Positions 25,781-34,539 of a DNA stretch of 64,000 nucleotides are shown in pieces. Origin of the DNA: Paramixta manurensis (GTDB taxonomy: Bacteria; Pseudomonadota; Gammaproteobacteria; Enterobacterales; Enterobacteriaceae); assembly GCF_013285385.1 (NCBI RefSeq), contig NZ_CP054212.1, forward strand, positions 4,216,001 to 4,280,000, read 5' to 3'. A program made the translations under genes and the position numbers. Under the pieces are notes generated by a model. The model made no database searches and was not told the DNA's origin. It was given only the letters and a program-made list of their open reading frames with translations. Numbering within the stretch: the first letter of the stretch is position 1; every line of letters begins with the position of its first letter.

Positions 25781-27427
25781 TTAACGCCAGCTTTTATAGC
25801 GGTTAATCAACCCATTGGTTGAACTGTCATGGCTGGTTACTTTCTCGTCGCCGCCTAACTCCGGCAGAATACGGTTAGCCAGTTGTTTGCCCAACTCCAC
25901 GCCCCATTGGTCGAAAGTGAAGATGTTCAAAATTGCGCCCTGAGTAAAGATTTTGTGCTCATACAGCGCAATCAGCGCGCCCAGGCTGTAAGGCGTAATG
26001 TCGCGTAGCAAAATCGAGTTCGTTGGACGATTCCCCTGGAACACTTTAAACGGCACGATGTGCTCAACCGACTTCGCGTCTTTACCTGCATCGGTGAACT
26101 CTTTTTCCACCACTTCACGCGATTTACCAAATGCCAGCGCTTCGGTTTGCGCAAAGAAATTCGACAGCAGTTTCTGATGATGATCGCCCAGTTTATTATG
26201 GGTAATCGCCGGTGCGATAAAGTCACACGGAACAAGCTTAGTCCCTTGGTGAATCAACTGATAAAACGCGTGCTGACCATTGGTGCCTGGCTCGCCCCAA
26301 ATAATCGGGCCAGTTTGATAAGACACCGCCGCGCCGGTACGGTCCACATATTTACCGTTTGACTCCATATTGCCCTGTTGGAAATAGGCGGCAAAACGGT
26401 GCATATATTGGTCATACGGCAGGATTGCTTCAGTTTCTGCGCCAAAGAAGTTGTTGTACCAAATACCAATCAACGCCAACAAAATCGGCAGGTTCTTCTC
26501 CGCCGGGGTTGTTGAGAAGTGTTTATCCATCGCGTGCGCGCCGCTCAGTAACTTCTCGAAGTTATCAAAACCGATCGACAGAATGATAGAGAGACCGATA
26601 GCCGACCACAGTGAATAACGGCCGCCTACCCAGTCCCAGAATTCGAACATGTTGTTGGTATCAATACCGAAATCACCTACCGCTTTAGCATTGGTCGACA
26701 ACGCGGCAAAATGTTTCGCCACATGCTGCTCGTCGCCTGCGCTTGCCAGGAACCAGTCACGCGCGCTGTGGGCGTTGGTCATCGTTTCCTGGGTGGTAAA
26801 GGTTTTTGACGCCACCAGGAACAAGGTGGTTTCCGGGCTCACATTTTTCAGCGTTTCGGCAATGTGCGTACCATCCACGTTGGAGACAAAGTGCATAGTA
26901 AGATGGTTTTTATAAGGACGTAGCGCCTCGGTCACCATAAACGGGCCAAGATCGGAGCCGCCGATACCGATGTTCACCACGTCAGTGATCGGTTTACCGG
27001 TGTACCCTTTCCATTCTCCGCTAATGATACGTTCGGAAAAGGCCTTCATCTTCGCCAGCACCGCATTGACTTCTGGCATCACGTCTTTACCGTCGACCAC
27101 AATCGGCGTGTTGCTACGATTACGCAACGCGACGTGCAGGACCGCGCGATCTTCAGTACGGTTAATTTTCTCGCCAGAGAACATGGACTTAATCGCGCCC
27201 GCTAAATCGGTCTCTTTTGCCAGCGCCTGTAATTTATCCAGCGTTTCCGCAGTAATGCGGTTTTTAGAGAAATCCACCAGCATCTGATCGTCGAAGGTGG
27301 CGGAGAACTTAGCGAAACGGTCGCTATCTTTAGCAAAAAGATCGGCGATTTCAACGTCTTTCATCTGTTCGAAATGCTGCTGCAACGCCTGCCAGGCAGC
27401 GGTTTGTGTCGGATTGATATTTTTCAT
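25781..27427 (-). CDS. pgi: Glucose-6-phosphate isomerase
   Basis: 548-residue glycolytic enzyme interconverting glucose-6-phosphate and fructose-6-phosphate, cytoplasmic dimer. Conserved blocks: VVNIGIGGSDLGPFMVTEAL, the signature GEPGTNGQHAFYQLIHQGTKLVPCDF and QWGVELGKQLA near the C-terminus. Start MKNINPTQTAAWQAL at 27427 matches the E. coli N-terminus; the frame stays open for 16 more codons upstream with no support. Monocistronic, with TATAAT in the upstream region near 27570. Confidence 0.97.
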   Translation of the reverse strand: MKNINPTQTAAWQALQQHFEQMKDVEIADLFAKDSDRFAKFSATFDDQMLVDFSKNRITAETLDKLQALAKETDLAGAIKSMFSGEKINRTEDRAVLHVALRNRSNTPIVVDGKDVMPEVNAVLAKMKAFSERIISGEWKGYTGKPITDVVNIGIGGSDLGPFMVTEALRPYKNHLTMHFVSNVDGTHIAETLKNVSPETTLFLVASKTFTTQETMTNAHSARDWFLASAGDEQHVAKHFAALSTNAKAVGDFGIDTNNMFEFWDWVGGRYSLWSAIGLSIILSIGFDNFEKLLSGAHAMDKHFSTTPAEKNLPILLALIGIWYNNFFGAETEAILPYDQYMHRFAAYFQQGNMESNGKYVDRTGAAVSYQTGPIIWGEPGTNGQHAFYQLIHQGTKLVPCDFIAPAITHNKLGDHHQKLLSNFFAQTEALAFGKSREVVEKEFTDAGKDAKSVEHIVPFKVFQGNRPTNSILLRDITPYSLGALIALYEHKIFTQGAILNIFTFDQWGVELGKQLANRILPELGGDEKVTSHDSSTNGLINRYKSWR

Positions 27428-27644
27428 AACAACACTCTTTTTTATTTGAGAACCGTAATTCTGACCGGGCGCCATGTTACCTGGTACAAAGCAAAATCAC
27501 TCCTTTTCCTGCAACAGGTTACGACTATCGTTCGGGTGGATTGGTTCCACCATTTGCCCGGGGCTAATTATAATTCAGCTGGCGGATAAGATGCCCGCCC
27601 AGCGTTTCAGTATGACTACTCTTGCAGTCTAAAGGAAAAATTTT

Positions 27645-27734
27645 ATGACGCTTTCTCCTCCCCTGCTATTGGTGATTATCGGGCTAAGTTCTTTAGCCGC
27701 ACAGTGGCGAAGGCGCACTGACTTTACGCTTTGA
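27645..27734 (+). CDS. Short hydrophobic ORF (29 residues), possibly a gene remnant
   Basis: ATG 27645 is preceded by a good ribosome site (AAAGGAAAAATTTT). The product, MTLSPPLLLVIIGLSSLAAQ and nine polar residues, is one membrane helix with a basic end. Its TGA overlaps the ATG of the next frame (TGATG), so the two would be coupled. The N-terminus vaguely resembles the first helix of cation/proton antiporters, but this is weak. Either a small membrane protein or the 5' part of a frameshifted gene. Confidence 0.35.
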   Translation: MTLSPPLLLVIIGLSSLAAQWRRRTDFTL

Positions 27735-28012
27735 TGAAATTCGCGGGCCTGCCGCCGCTGGCCAGTGCCGTGACCGTGGTACTGGCCCAGCGGTTATCGC
27801 TGCCTATCTTTATCCTTTTGGTTTTTGAATTCATTGTGCTGCATCAGCAAGCTGAATCGTTAAACCTTTTGTTCTGGACTTTAGGCGTTACGGTCGTGCC
27901 CGGTTTGATCATCGGTGCGCTTGACGCAATGCGTAGAGAAAGCGCGCCATCGTTGCCTTGTACTCTGATTGCGCTAGTACAAAATGAAAATTACTCAAAC
28001 GGCAATCGTTGA
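27734..28012 (+). CDS. Hypothetical small membrane protein or frameshifted remnant (92 residues)
   Basis: Frame starting MKFAGLPPLASAVTVVLAQR with two clear hydrophobic segments (about 20-36 and 45-63) and a polar tail. Not recognised. It begins inside the stop codon of the upstream 29-residue frame. A +/-1 shift near 27711-27722 would fuse the two into a single protein of about 120 residues, so this may be a pseudogene. E. coli has nothing comparable between pgi and lysC. It ends about 35 bases before the lysC leader. Confidence 0.35.
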   Translation: MKFAGLPPLASAVTVVLAQRLSLPIFILLVFEFIVLHQQAESLNLLFWTLGVTVVPGLIIGALDAMRRESAPSLPCTLIALVQNENYSNGNR

Positions 28013-28047
28013 CAGCGAAGCGATTAACCGATATTTCTAATCCGCTA

Positions 28048-28270
28048 CTTGCGTACCTGTACGCAAGCCAGAAGAGGCGCGTCGCCCAGGTAGTGTGTTG
28101 GAGGAGCCGTATCCGGTGAAAACACATAAGGGGGTGCGACGCCGAGGCGGGAGACACGCGGCGTGTTAACCGTCGACCGCAGGGGCTGAATCCCCTGGGT
28201 TGTCACCAAGATTGTTCGGCAGTCGGACAATCTATATCCCGCAGTGCTGGCGTTAAAAAAGGCGTCAGCA
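28048..28270 (+). ncRNA. Lysine riboswitch (L box) in the lysC leader
   Basis: The leader starts with a CTTGCGTAC-CT-GTACGCAAG hairpin (28048-28067), equivalent to the 5' hairpin of the E. coli lysC leader. The L-box core follows: AGAAGAGGCGCG, GGAGGAGCC, AGGGGGTGCGACGCCGAGG, GGGGCTGAATCCCC and TGGGTTGTCACCA. A further stem TGCTGGCG / CGTCAGCA is at 28245-28270, and about 130 more leader bases precede lysC, as in E. coli. Lysine binding should lower lysC expression by blocking translation and destabilising the mRNA. Confidence 0.93.
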
Positions 28271-28401
28271 TCGGGGTATACAAGGTGGGGCGCTTCTGGG
28301 TGACTCGTAGTAAGCTAACACTGTTCTACGTCTGCCCCGTTTCTGCTCTTCCCTTGTGCCAAGGCTGATGGAATAAAACCTGACACGGGGTACTTTTTTG
28401 C

Positions 28402-29757
28402 ATGTCTCAAACTAATCTTATCGTGGCGAAATTCGGCGGCACCAGCGTAGCCGATTTTGATGCTATGAACCGTAGTGCCGATGTGGTGCTGACCAATCGC
28501 GACGTTCGTTTGGTGGTGCTCTCCGCCTCCGCCGGGGTGACTAATTTACTGGTCACGCTGGCGGAAGGCCTGGAGCAGCAGCCGCGCGCTTATCTGCTGG
28601 ATGAAATTCGCCGTATCCAATACGGCATTATCGATCGCTTACAACAGCCAGACGTCATTCGCGACGAAATCGACCGCATGCTGGAGAACATTACCATGTT
28701 GTCGGAAGCGGCAGCGCTAGCCACTTCCACAGCGCTGACCGACGAGTTGGTCAGTCACGGCGAACTGATGTCCTCGTTACTGTTCGTGGAAATATTGCGT
28801 GAACGCCAGGTTGCCGCCGAGTGGTTTGACGTGCGTAAAGTCATGCGCACCAGCGATCGTTTTGGCCGCGCTGAGCCGGAGATCGCCATTCTGGCGGAAC
28901 TGACCACCACACAGCTCAAACCACGCCTGCAAGACGCGATCATTATTACTCAAGGGTTTATCGGCAGCGAAGGGAAAGGACGCACCACCACATTAGGCCG
29001 TGGCGGCAGTGATTATACCGCCGCCCTGCTGGGCGAGGCGTTACACGCGAAACAGATTGATATCTGGACGGATGTGCCGGGGATTTATACCACCGATCCA
29101 CGCGTCGTCGCCTCCGCTCATCGCATTGATGAAATCACGTTTGAAGAAGCGGCGGAGATGGCGACCTTCGGTGCCAAAGTTCTACATCCCGCGACCTTAT
29201 TACCGGCAGTGCGTAGCGATATTCCGGTGTTTGTCGGCTCCAGTAAAGATCCATCGGCAGGCGGCACGTTAGTGTGTAATAAAACGCAGAATCCTCCGTT
29301 GTTCCGTGCGTTGGCGCTACGCCGTAAACAAACGCTACTGACCTTGCACAGCCTGAATATGTTACATGCGCGCGGTTTTCTTGCCGAAGTGTTTAACATT
29401 CTGGCGCGCCACAATATTTCGGTCGATTTGATTACCACCTCCGAAGTCAGCGTGGCGTTAACGCTGGATACGACAGGCTCAACTTCTACCGGCGACAGCC
29501 TTCTGACGCAAGCGTTGCTAACCGAACTCTCTTCCTTATGTCGGGTCGAGGTGGAAGAAAATCTGGCACTGGTGGCGCTTATCGGGAATAAACTTTCACA
29601 AGCGTGCGGCGTAGGGAAAGAAGTGTTTGGCGTACTTGAACCGTTTAACCTGCGTTTGATTTGCTATGGTGCCAGCAGCTATAACCTCTGCTTTTTGGTG
29701 CCGGGTAACGACGCCGAGCAAGTGGTTCGGGCGTTACACCATAACCTGTTTGAATAA
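28402..29757 (+). CDS. lysC: Lysine-sensitive aspartokinase III
   Basis: 451-residue enzyme phosphorylating aspartate, the first step to lysine, threonine, methionine and diaminopimelate. Kinase motif VAKFGGTSVAD (8-18), GRGGSDYTAALLGEAL substrate block, and two C-terminal ACT domains (from about 310) that bind lysine for feedback inhibition. Regulated at RNA level by the lysine riboswitch. Ends in a terminator; monocistronic. Confidence 0.97.
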   Translation: MSQTNLIVAKFGGTSVADFDAMNRSADVVLTNRDVRLVVLSASAGVTNLLVTLAEGLEQQPRAYLLDEIRRIQYGIIDRLQQPDVIRDEIDRMLENITMLSEAAALATSTALTDELVSHGELMSSLLFVEILRERQVAAEWFDVRKVMRTSDRFGRAEPEIAILAELTTTQLKPRLQDAIIITQGFIGSEGKGRTTTLGRGGSDYTAALLGEALHAKQIDIWTDVPGIYTTDPRVVASAHRIDEITFEEAAEMATFGAKVLHPATLLPAVRSDIPVFVGSSKDPSAGGTLVCNKTQNPPLFRALALRRKQTLLTLHSLNMLHARGFLAEVFNILARHNISVDLITTSEVSVALTLDTTGSTSTGDSLLTQALLTELSSLCRVEVEENLALVALIGNKLSQACGVGKEVFGVLEPFNLRLICYGASSYNLCFLVPGNDAEQVVRALHHNLFE

Positions 29758-29764
29758 TCTTGCA

Positions 29765-29790
29765 AGCGGGCCGCCCGGCCCGCTGTTTTA
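29765..29790 (+). terminator. Terminator of lysC
   Basis: AGCGGGCC-GCCC-GGCCCGCT perfect 8-bp stem followed by GTTTTA. Confidence 0.87.
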
Positions 29791-29931
29791 GCACGCCTCT
29801 TCTCGGTTTTACCCTAAAAAAAATCCTAAAAGCATCCATTTACCGGCAATTCCCGACAAAATATTTGACGAGATATTATTCAAATTCTGATAATCACGCG
29901 CACAAAATTTTACTTAAGTAAGGATACATTG

Positions 29932-30624
29932 ATGCACAAGAAACTTTTCGCCGAGCTATTAGGCACATTTGTACTGGTGTTTGGTGGCTGTGGCAGCGCA
30001 GTACTCGCCGCGACTTTTCCGCAATTAGGGATTGGTTTTGCCGGCGTCGCGCTGGCGTTTGGTTTAACCGTGTTAACCATGGCTTACGCGGTGGGACATA
30101 TCTCGGGTGGTCATTTTAATCCGGCTGTCACGCTGGGTTTATGGGTGGGTGGACGAATTAAATTTTGCCAGGTAATCCCCTATATCATCGCGCAGGTGAT
30201 TGGCGGTCTGCTGGCGGGTGCGGTGTTGTACGTCATCGCCAGTGGTCATGCCGGGTTTGATGCCAGCGCCGGGTTTGCTTCAAACGGCTACGGCGAACAC
30301 TCTCCGGGCGGTTATTCGCTAATGGCGGGCGCGGTGATTGAAATCGTCCTGACGGCGGTATTCCTGATTGTGATTCATGGCGCGACCGATAAACGTGCGC
30401 CAGCCGGGTTTGCGCCACTGGCGATCGGCCTGGCGCTGACGCTGATTCATCTGATCAGTATTCCGGTGACCAACACCTCAGTGAACCCGGCACGCAGTAC
30501 CGCGGTGGCGCTGTTCCAGGGAAGCTGGGCGCTGGAACAGCTATGGATGTTCTGGGTAATGCCGCTGATCGGCGCCATTATCGGCGGCGTGATTTATCGT
30601 TTCCTGTTGGAAGAAAAAGCGTAA
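29932..30624 (+). CDS. aqpZ: Aquaporin Z
   Basis: 230-residue water channel of the inner membrane, six helices and two half-helices. Both NPA motifs are intact: GHFNPAVTLG and NTSVNPARSTAVA. The Arg after the second NPA is part of the water-selective filter. ATG 29932 (MHKKLFAELLGTF) has AAGGA eight bases upstream; a TTG three bases earlier is in frame but less likely. Not in this position in E. coli, so the gene lies in a lineage-specific slot between lysC and yjbB. Confidence 0.95.
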   Translation: MHKKLFAELLGTFVLVFGGCGSAVLAATFPQLGIGFAGVALAFGLTVLTMAYAVGHISGGHFNPAVTLGLWVGGRIKFCQVIPYIIAQVIGGLLAGAVLYVIASGHAGFDASAGFASNGYGEHSPGGYSLMAGAVIEIVLTAVFLIVIHGATDKRAPAGFAPLAIGLALTLIHLISIPVTNTSVNPARSTAVALFQGSWALEQLWMFWVMPLIGAIIGGVIYRFLLEEKA

Positions 30625-30642
30625 ACCGTTTCTTGCCTGACT

Positions 30643-30669
30643 AAGCCCTGCATTTTGCAGGGCTTTTTT
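30643..30669 (+). terminator. Terminator of aqpZ
   Basis: AAGCCCTGCA-TTT-TGCAGGGCTT stem followed by TTTTA, 18 bases past the aqpZ stop. Confidence 0.92.
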
Positions 30670-30809
30670 ATTTCTCCTTCGCCGATTTCTCGCGGGTTTT
30701 CACGCCTTTTTTTGATGATATAGTCTAAGCGCGTCTTCCTCGTTCCGGACGACGACATTGTCTATTGGCAAACACAACCTTCACACTATTCTAATAAGGA
30801 AGTCTGGCC

Positions 30810-31724
30810 ATGCTCGCCAAAATTACCCGACTGTTCCCTTTATGGGCGGTTTTGCTCTCCCTTGCCGCTTATTACTCTCCAGGTACCTTTCTGCCGATCG
30901 GCCCTTGGGTAACCTATCTGCTGATGCTGATTATGTTTGGCATGGGCGTGACCCTGAATATCGACGATTTTAAACGTGTGCTGGTACGTCCGGCACCAGT
31001 GATCGCCGGGACTTTTTTGCACTATCTGGTGATGCCGCTGGCGGCATGGGGGCTGGCGAAACTGTTTCATATGCCACCTGATCTGGCTGCCGGGATGATT
31101 CTGGTCGGCAGCGTTGCCAGCGGCACCGCCTCTAATGTGATGATTTATCTGGCGAAAGGTGATGTTGCCCTGTCGGTTACCATCTCCTCCGTATCGGCAC
31201 TGGTTGGCGTATTTGCTACGCCATTACTCACCAAATTGTATGTCGATACCCATATTCAGGTCGATGTCATTGGCATGCTGTTAAGCATCGTGCAGATTGT
31301 AGTGGTGCCCATTGGCCTCGGGCTGATTATCCATCACGCCTTCAATCGGCTGGTGAAACGTGTTGAACCTTGGTTACCGGCGTTTTCGATGCTGTGTATT
31401 TTACTGATCATCAGCGCCGTGGTGGCGGGCAGCCAAGGCTTTATTGGTTCGGTCGGCCTGGTGGTGATTGCGGCAGTGATTTTACACAATGCCATCGGGT
31501 TACTCGGCGGTTATTGGGGCGGGAAACTGTTTGGGTTTGATGAATCCACTTGTCGTACGCTGGCGCTGGAGGTGGGGATGCAGAACTCTGGTCTGGCGGC
31601 GACATTGGGCAAAATTTATTTCAGCCCATTAGCGGCACTGCCCGGCGCGCTGTTTTCTGTGTGGCACAACCTCTCCGGTTCGTTGCTGGCCGGTTACTGG
31701 TCTGGTAAATCGGTGAAAAAATAG
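30810..31724 (+). CDS. panS: Bile acid:sodium symporter-family transporter, likely PanS (ketopantoate uptake)
   Basis: 304-residue inner-membrane protein of the BASS family, about nine or ten helices. Family blocks: MFGMGVTLNIDDFKRVL, MILVGSVASGTASNVMIYLAKGDVALSVT and LEVGMQNSGLAATLG, which hold the sodium-binding residues. The E. coli/Salmonella family member YocS/PanS imports ketopantoate; the similar length and start (MLAKITRLFPLWAVL) suggest the same role, but substrate is inferred. GGAAG precedes the start. Confidence 0.82.
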   Translation: MLAKITRLFPLWAVLLSLAAYYSPGTFLPIGPWVTYLLMLIMFGMGVTLNIDDFKRVLVRPAPVIAGTFLHYLVMPLAAWGLAKLFHMPPDLAAGMILVGSVASGTASNVMIYLAKGDVALSVTISSVSALVGVFATPLLTKLYVDTHIQVDVIGMLLSIVQIVVVPIGLGLIIHHAFNRLVKRVEPWLPAFSMLCILLIISAVVAGSQGFIGSVGLVVIAAVILHNAIGLLGGYWGGKLFGFDESTCRTLALEVGMQNSGLAATLGKIYFSPLAALPGALFSVWHNLSGSLLAGYWSGKSVKK

Positions 31725-31747
31725 CGGGATTAGTCAAGAAATGATCG

Positions 31748-31776
31748 GGTGGCGAGGCGGGTTCCGCTTCGCCACC
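31748..31776. terminator. Convergent hairpin between panS and yjbB
   Basis: GGTGGCGA-g-GCGG-gtt-CCGC-t-TCGCCACC: 12 paired bases with two mismatched positions. No strong T-run on either strand, so a weak terminator at best. Confidence 0.5.
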
Positions 31777-31793
31777 AAACCAGCTTAACACCG

Positions 31794-33425
31794 TTACGAT
31801 TTTTCATCCGCTTCATCGTCGTCCGGTTGCTCCAGCACGCTATAAGCCACCGCGCAAAACAGAGAATTTAAGCGCTTCATATCCCCCAGCAGGCCGAGGT
31901 GCAGCGAACTGGTTTCAATACTTTGTACGTTCTGCTGATGCAGGCGATCAACATGCGCATGGGAGAAACGCCGATCGGTGAGGCGGAAACGATGCTTGGC
32001 GCGGCGCAGGCGGCGGGCGCTGATGGTATCTCGTGATAAAAAGACCGATAACCCCAGGCGCAAATTGTTTAACAGCAACTCGAGCAGCGTCTCCAGCTCT
32101 TTCAGCCCCTCTGGTGAAAAGGCGCGGCGTGCCGCCAGCGATTTGTCCGCCACATCCCCGCTCATACGTTCGATGATATCGCCCGCTTGCTCAAGATTAA
32201 GCGCCATTTCAATGATCTCCGCCCAACGGCGTGAGTCCTCTTCCGGTAAATCTTCTTTCGGCATACGTGCCAGATAGAGTTTGATCGCGGTGTACAACAC
32301 ATCAACGTCATCGTCCATACGGCGAACTTCACGTTCTTGCCGCGGTTCACCATGCACGACTTTGCTAAAGGTCATCAGCATTTGCTCTAAAACATCGCCG
32401 ATGCGCAACGTTTCCCGCGAGGCATTTGCCAGCGCCAACGCCGGTGTGTCTAGCGCGCTACTATCAAGGTGCCGGGGTTTGAGCCGGGTATCGGTTTCCT
32501 GATCGTCGCGGATGAGGCGTTTGCACAATCTGGCCATCGGCTCGGCAAACGGCACCATCACCAGGCAGCGGATCAGGTTGTAAAAGACATGGAAAAAGAT
32601 CACCAACTCTTCTGAATTAACCGGCAGCTTACTTAACCCACTGGCGATAACGTTAATCAACGGTAATACCGCCAGGCTACCGATAAATTTAAACAACAAG
32701 CTACCCAGCGCAACCCGCTTACCCGCAGCATTTGAGGTACTGTTATTTAGCATTGCCAGTAAACCGCTGCCAAGATTAGCGCCGATCACCAGACAGAGCG
32801 CGACCTTGAAAGAGATCACGCCGGTGGCGGTCAAGGTAGCGGTAATCAACACCGCAGCCAGACTCGAATAACTGATAATCGCAAACACCGCGCCAATCAG
32901 CGCATCCAACATAATGTCGCCGGTCAGCGAAGAGAAAATAACCTGAACGCCAGACGCTTCGGTAATCGGCCTTGCCGCTTCTACTATCAGTTGGAGCGCC
33001 AGCAAAATCAGCCCCAGCCCAATGCTGGCCCTGCCGAGTTGACCTGCACGGGTCTGCTTACGCCCGAGGAAAAACACCACGCCAAAGAAAATAAATAACG
33101 GCGACAGCCATGACAGGTCAAAAGTCAGGATCCGCGCCATAATGGCGGTCCCCACATCGGCGCCCAAAATCACCACTAGCGCAGGCGTCAGACCCACCAG
33201 GTTCTGCGCCACGAAGGAGGTAACCAGCAGCGTGGTGGCATTACTACTTTGTACCAGCGTGGTGACGCCGATACCGGCCAGAAACGCCATTGGTTTCTTT
33301 TCTACGCTGCGGCTTAATACGCGGCGCAAATCCGCGCCATAGACACGCATGATGCCAGTACGCACAATATGCGTGCCCCACACCAGCAGGGCGACGGCAG
33401 AGAGTAAATTAAGCAGAGTTAACAC
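31794..33425 (-). CDS. yjbB: Na/Pi-cotransporter family protein YjbB
   Basis: 543-residue inner-membrane protein: two Na/Pi-cotransporter repeats (QSSNATTLLVTSFVAQNLVG near 59, and the second repeat around ISYSSLAAVLITATLTA) followed by a cytoplasmic PhoU-like helical domain from about 330. In E. coli high YjbB levels drive phosphate export. The start is GTG at 33425 (MLTLLNLLSAVALLVWGTHI), with AAAAGGAG upstream, matching E. coli. It follows the phosphonate-type cluster on the same strand, so phosphorus functions are grouped. A striking inverted repeat precedes it. Confidence 0.92.
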   Translation of the reverse strand: MLTLLNLLSAVALLVWGTHIVRTGIMRVYGADLRRVLSRSVEKKPMAFLAGIGVTTLVQSSNATTLLVTSFVAQNLVGLTPALVVILGADVGTAIMARILTFDLSWLSPLFIFFGVVFFLGRKQTRAGQLGRASIGLGLILLALQLIVEAARPITEASGVQVIFSSLTGDIMLDALIGAVFAIISYSSLAAVLITATLTATGVISFKVALCLVIGANLGSGLLAMLNNSTSNAAGKRVALGSLLFKFIGSLAVLPLINVIASGLSKLPVNSEELVIFFHVFYNLIRCLVMVPFAEPMARLCKRLIRDDQETDTRLKPRHLDSSALDTPALALANASRETLRIGDVLEQMLMTFSKVVHGEPRQEREVRRMDDDVDVLYTAIKLYLARMPKEDLPEEDSRRWAEIIEMALNLEQAGDIIERMSGDVADKSLAARRAFSPEGLKELETLLELLLNNLRLGLSVFLSRDTISARRLRRAKHRFRLTDRRFSHAHVDRLHQQNVQSIETSSLHLGLLGDMKRLNSLFCAVAYSVLEQPDDDEADEKS

Positions 33426-33441
33426 CGATATGCGCTCCTTT

Positions 33442-33481
33442 TGCGTCAGGCTATAACATTATCCACTGCCAGCCTGACGCA
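33442..33481. repeat. Inverted repeat in the yjbB promoter/leader
   Basis: Perfect 11-bp arms TGCGTCAGGCT / AGCCTGACGCA around an 18-base AT-rich centre, 16-56 bases before the yjbB start. The centre reads GATAATGTTATAG on the minus strand and could hold a -10 element. Either an operator flanking the promoter or an mRNA leader hairpin. Confidence 0.6.
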
Positions 33482-33544
33482 CAGGAGCAGCCAACAACCT
33501 CGTTGCCGACCATGCGCGCCATATAAGAGTTTTTTGCTTATTTT

Positions 33545-34537
33545 TCAGGCTACTTCACGCAAGGTCGCCATATCTAACTGTAGACCAATCATCTGCCCGT
33601 TAGCGTGAAGATCGTCAACAGAACGGTTTAAGACATCGACGGAAAGCTCAACATCGTGCGCATTCACCCGATAACGAATAACGTTTCCCAACAAGCTGTG
33701 ACTGACTATTTGCGCGGCGACACCCTGTTCAGGCGCACACAGACGAATAGATTCCGGCCGAACGGCAACTTGACCGCTAAATGGCACGCCAGTCAGCCGC
33801 GTCGCCTGTTCCGCCGTCAACAAATTGTAATTACCAATAAAGCCAGCGGAAAAGAGATCGACGGGCTGAGTGTACAACGTTTCCGCATTGCCCTGTTGCA
33901 CAATCTTTCCCCGGTTCATCAACACAATACGGTCAGAAAGCGTGAGCGCCTCTTCCTGATCGTGGGTAACGAAAATGGTGGTGAGATTAAGCTCTTGCTG
34001 AATTCGGCGAATTTGATCGCGTAGATGACGGCGTATACGCGCATCCAACGCAGAGAGCGGTTCATCAAGTAACAACAAGCGTGGACGAGTCACCAATGAA
34101 CGCGCTAACGCTACACGCTGACACTGGCCGCCGGAGAGCTGATGCGGATAACGGCGGGCATATTCATTGAGTTCAACCAGCGCCAGGACCTCTCCAACGC
34201 GCTGGCGAATCTCAGCAGCGGTGTGTTTTTGCATCTTCAAACCAAAGGCAACGTTCCCTTCCACCGTCATATTGGGAAACAACGCATAGCTTTGAAACAC
34301 CATGCCGATCGCACGCTTTTGCGGCGTCAGCGGTACAATATCTTGCCCCTGTAGAATGATTTCACCGTCATCCACCGAGGTGAGCCCCGCTAAACAGCGT
34401 AGCAGCGTTGATTTACCGCAGCCGCTCGGCCCCAGCAGCGTCACAAACTCCCCTTCATTTGCTGTGAAATCAATCTGTTGGAAAATTTGCGTTGGGCCGT
34501 AACTTTTATTCAGTTGTTTTACATTCAGATAAGACAT
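33545..34537 (-). CDS. Phosphonate-type ABC transporter ATP-binding protein (PhnT-like)
   Basis: 330-residue ATPase of the POPT/iron-putrescine-like branch. Walker A GPSGCGKST (36-44), signature LSGGQCQR (134-141), Walker B LLLLDEP (154-160), then a C-terminal TOBE-like domain from about 235. It is the last gene of a five-gene operon (binding protein, hydrolase, two permeases, ATPase), starting two bases after the upstream permease stop. Similar in layout to PhnT of the 2-aminoethylphosphonate system; the substrate is inferred from context and not from sequence. Confidence 0.8.
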   Translation of the reverse strand: MSYLNVKQLNKSYGPTQIFQQIDFTANEGEFVTLLGPSGCGKSTLLRCLAGLTSVDDGEIILQGQDIVPLTPQKRAIGMVFQSYALFPNMTVEGNVAFGLKMQKHTAAEIRQRVGEVLALVELNEYARRYPHQLSGGQCQRVALARSLVTRPRLLLLDEPLSALDARIRRHLRDQIRRIQQELNLTTIFVTHDQEEALTLSDRIVLMNRGKIVQQGNAETLYTQPVDLFSAGFIGNYNLLTAEQATRLTGVPFSGQVAVRPESIRLCAPEQGVAAQIVSHSLLGNVIRYRVNAHDVELSVDVLNRSVDDLHANGQMIGLQLDMATLREVA

Positions 34538-34539
34538 GC

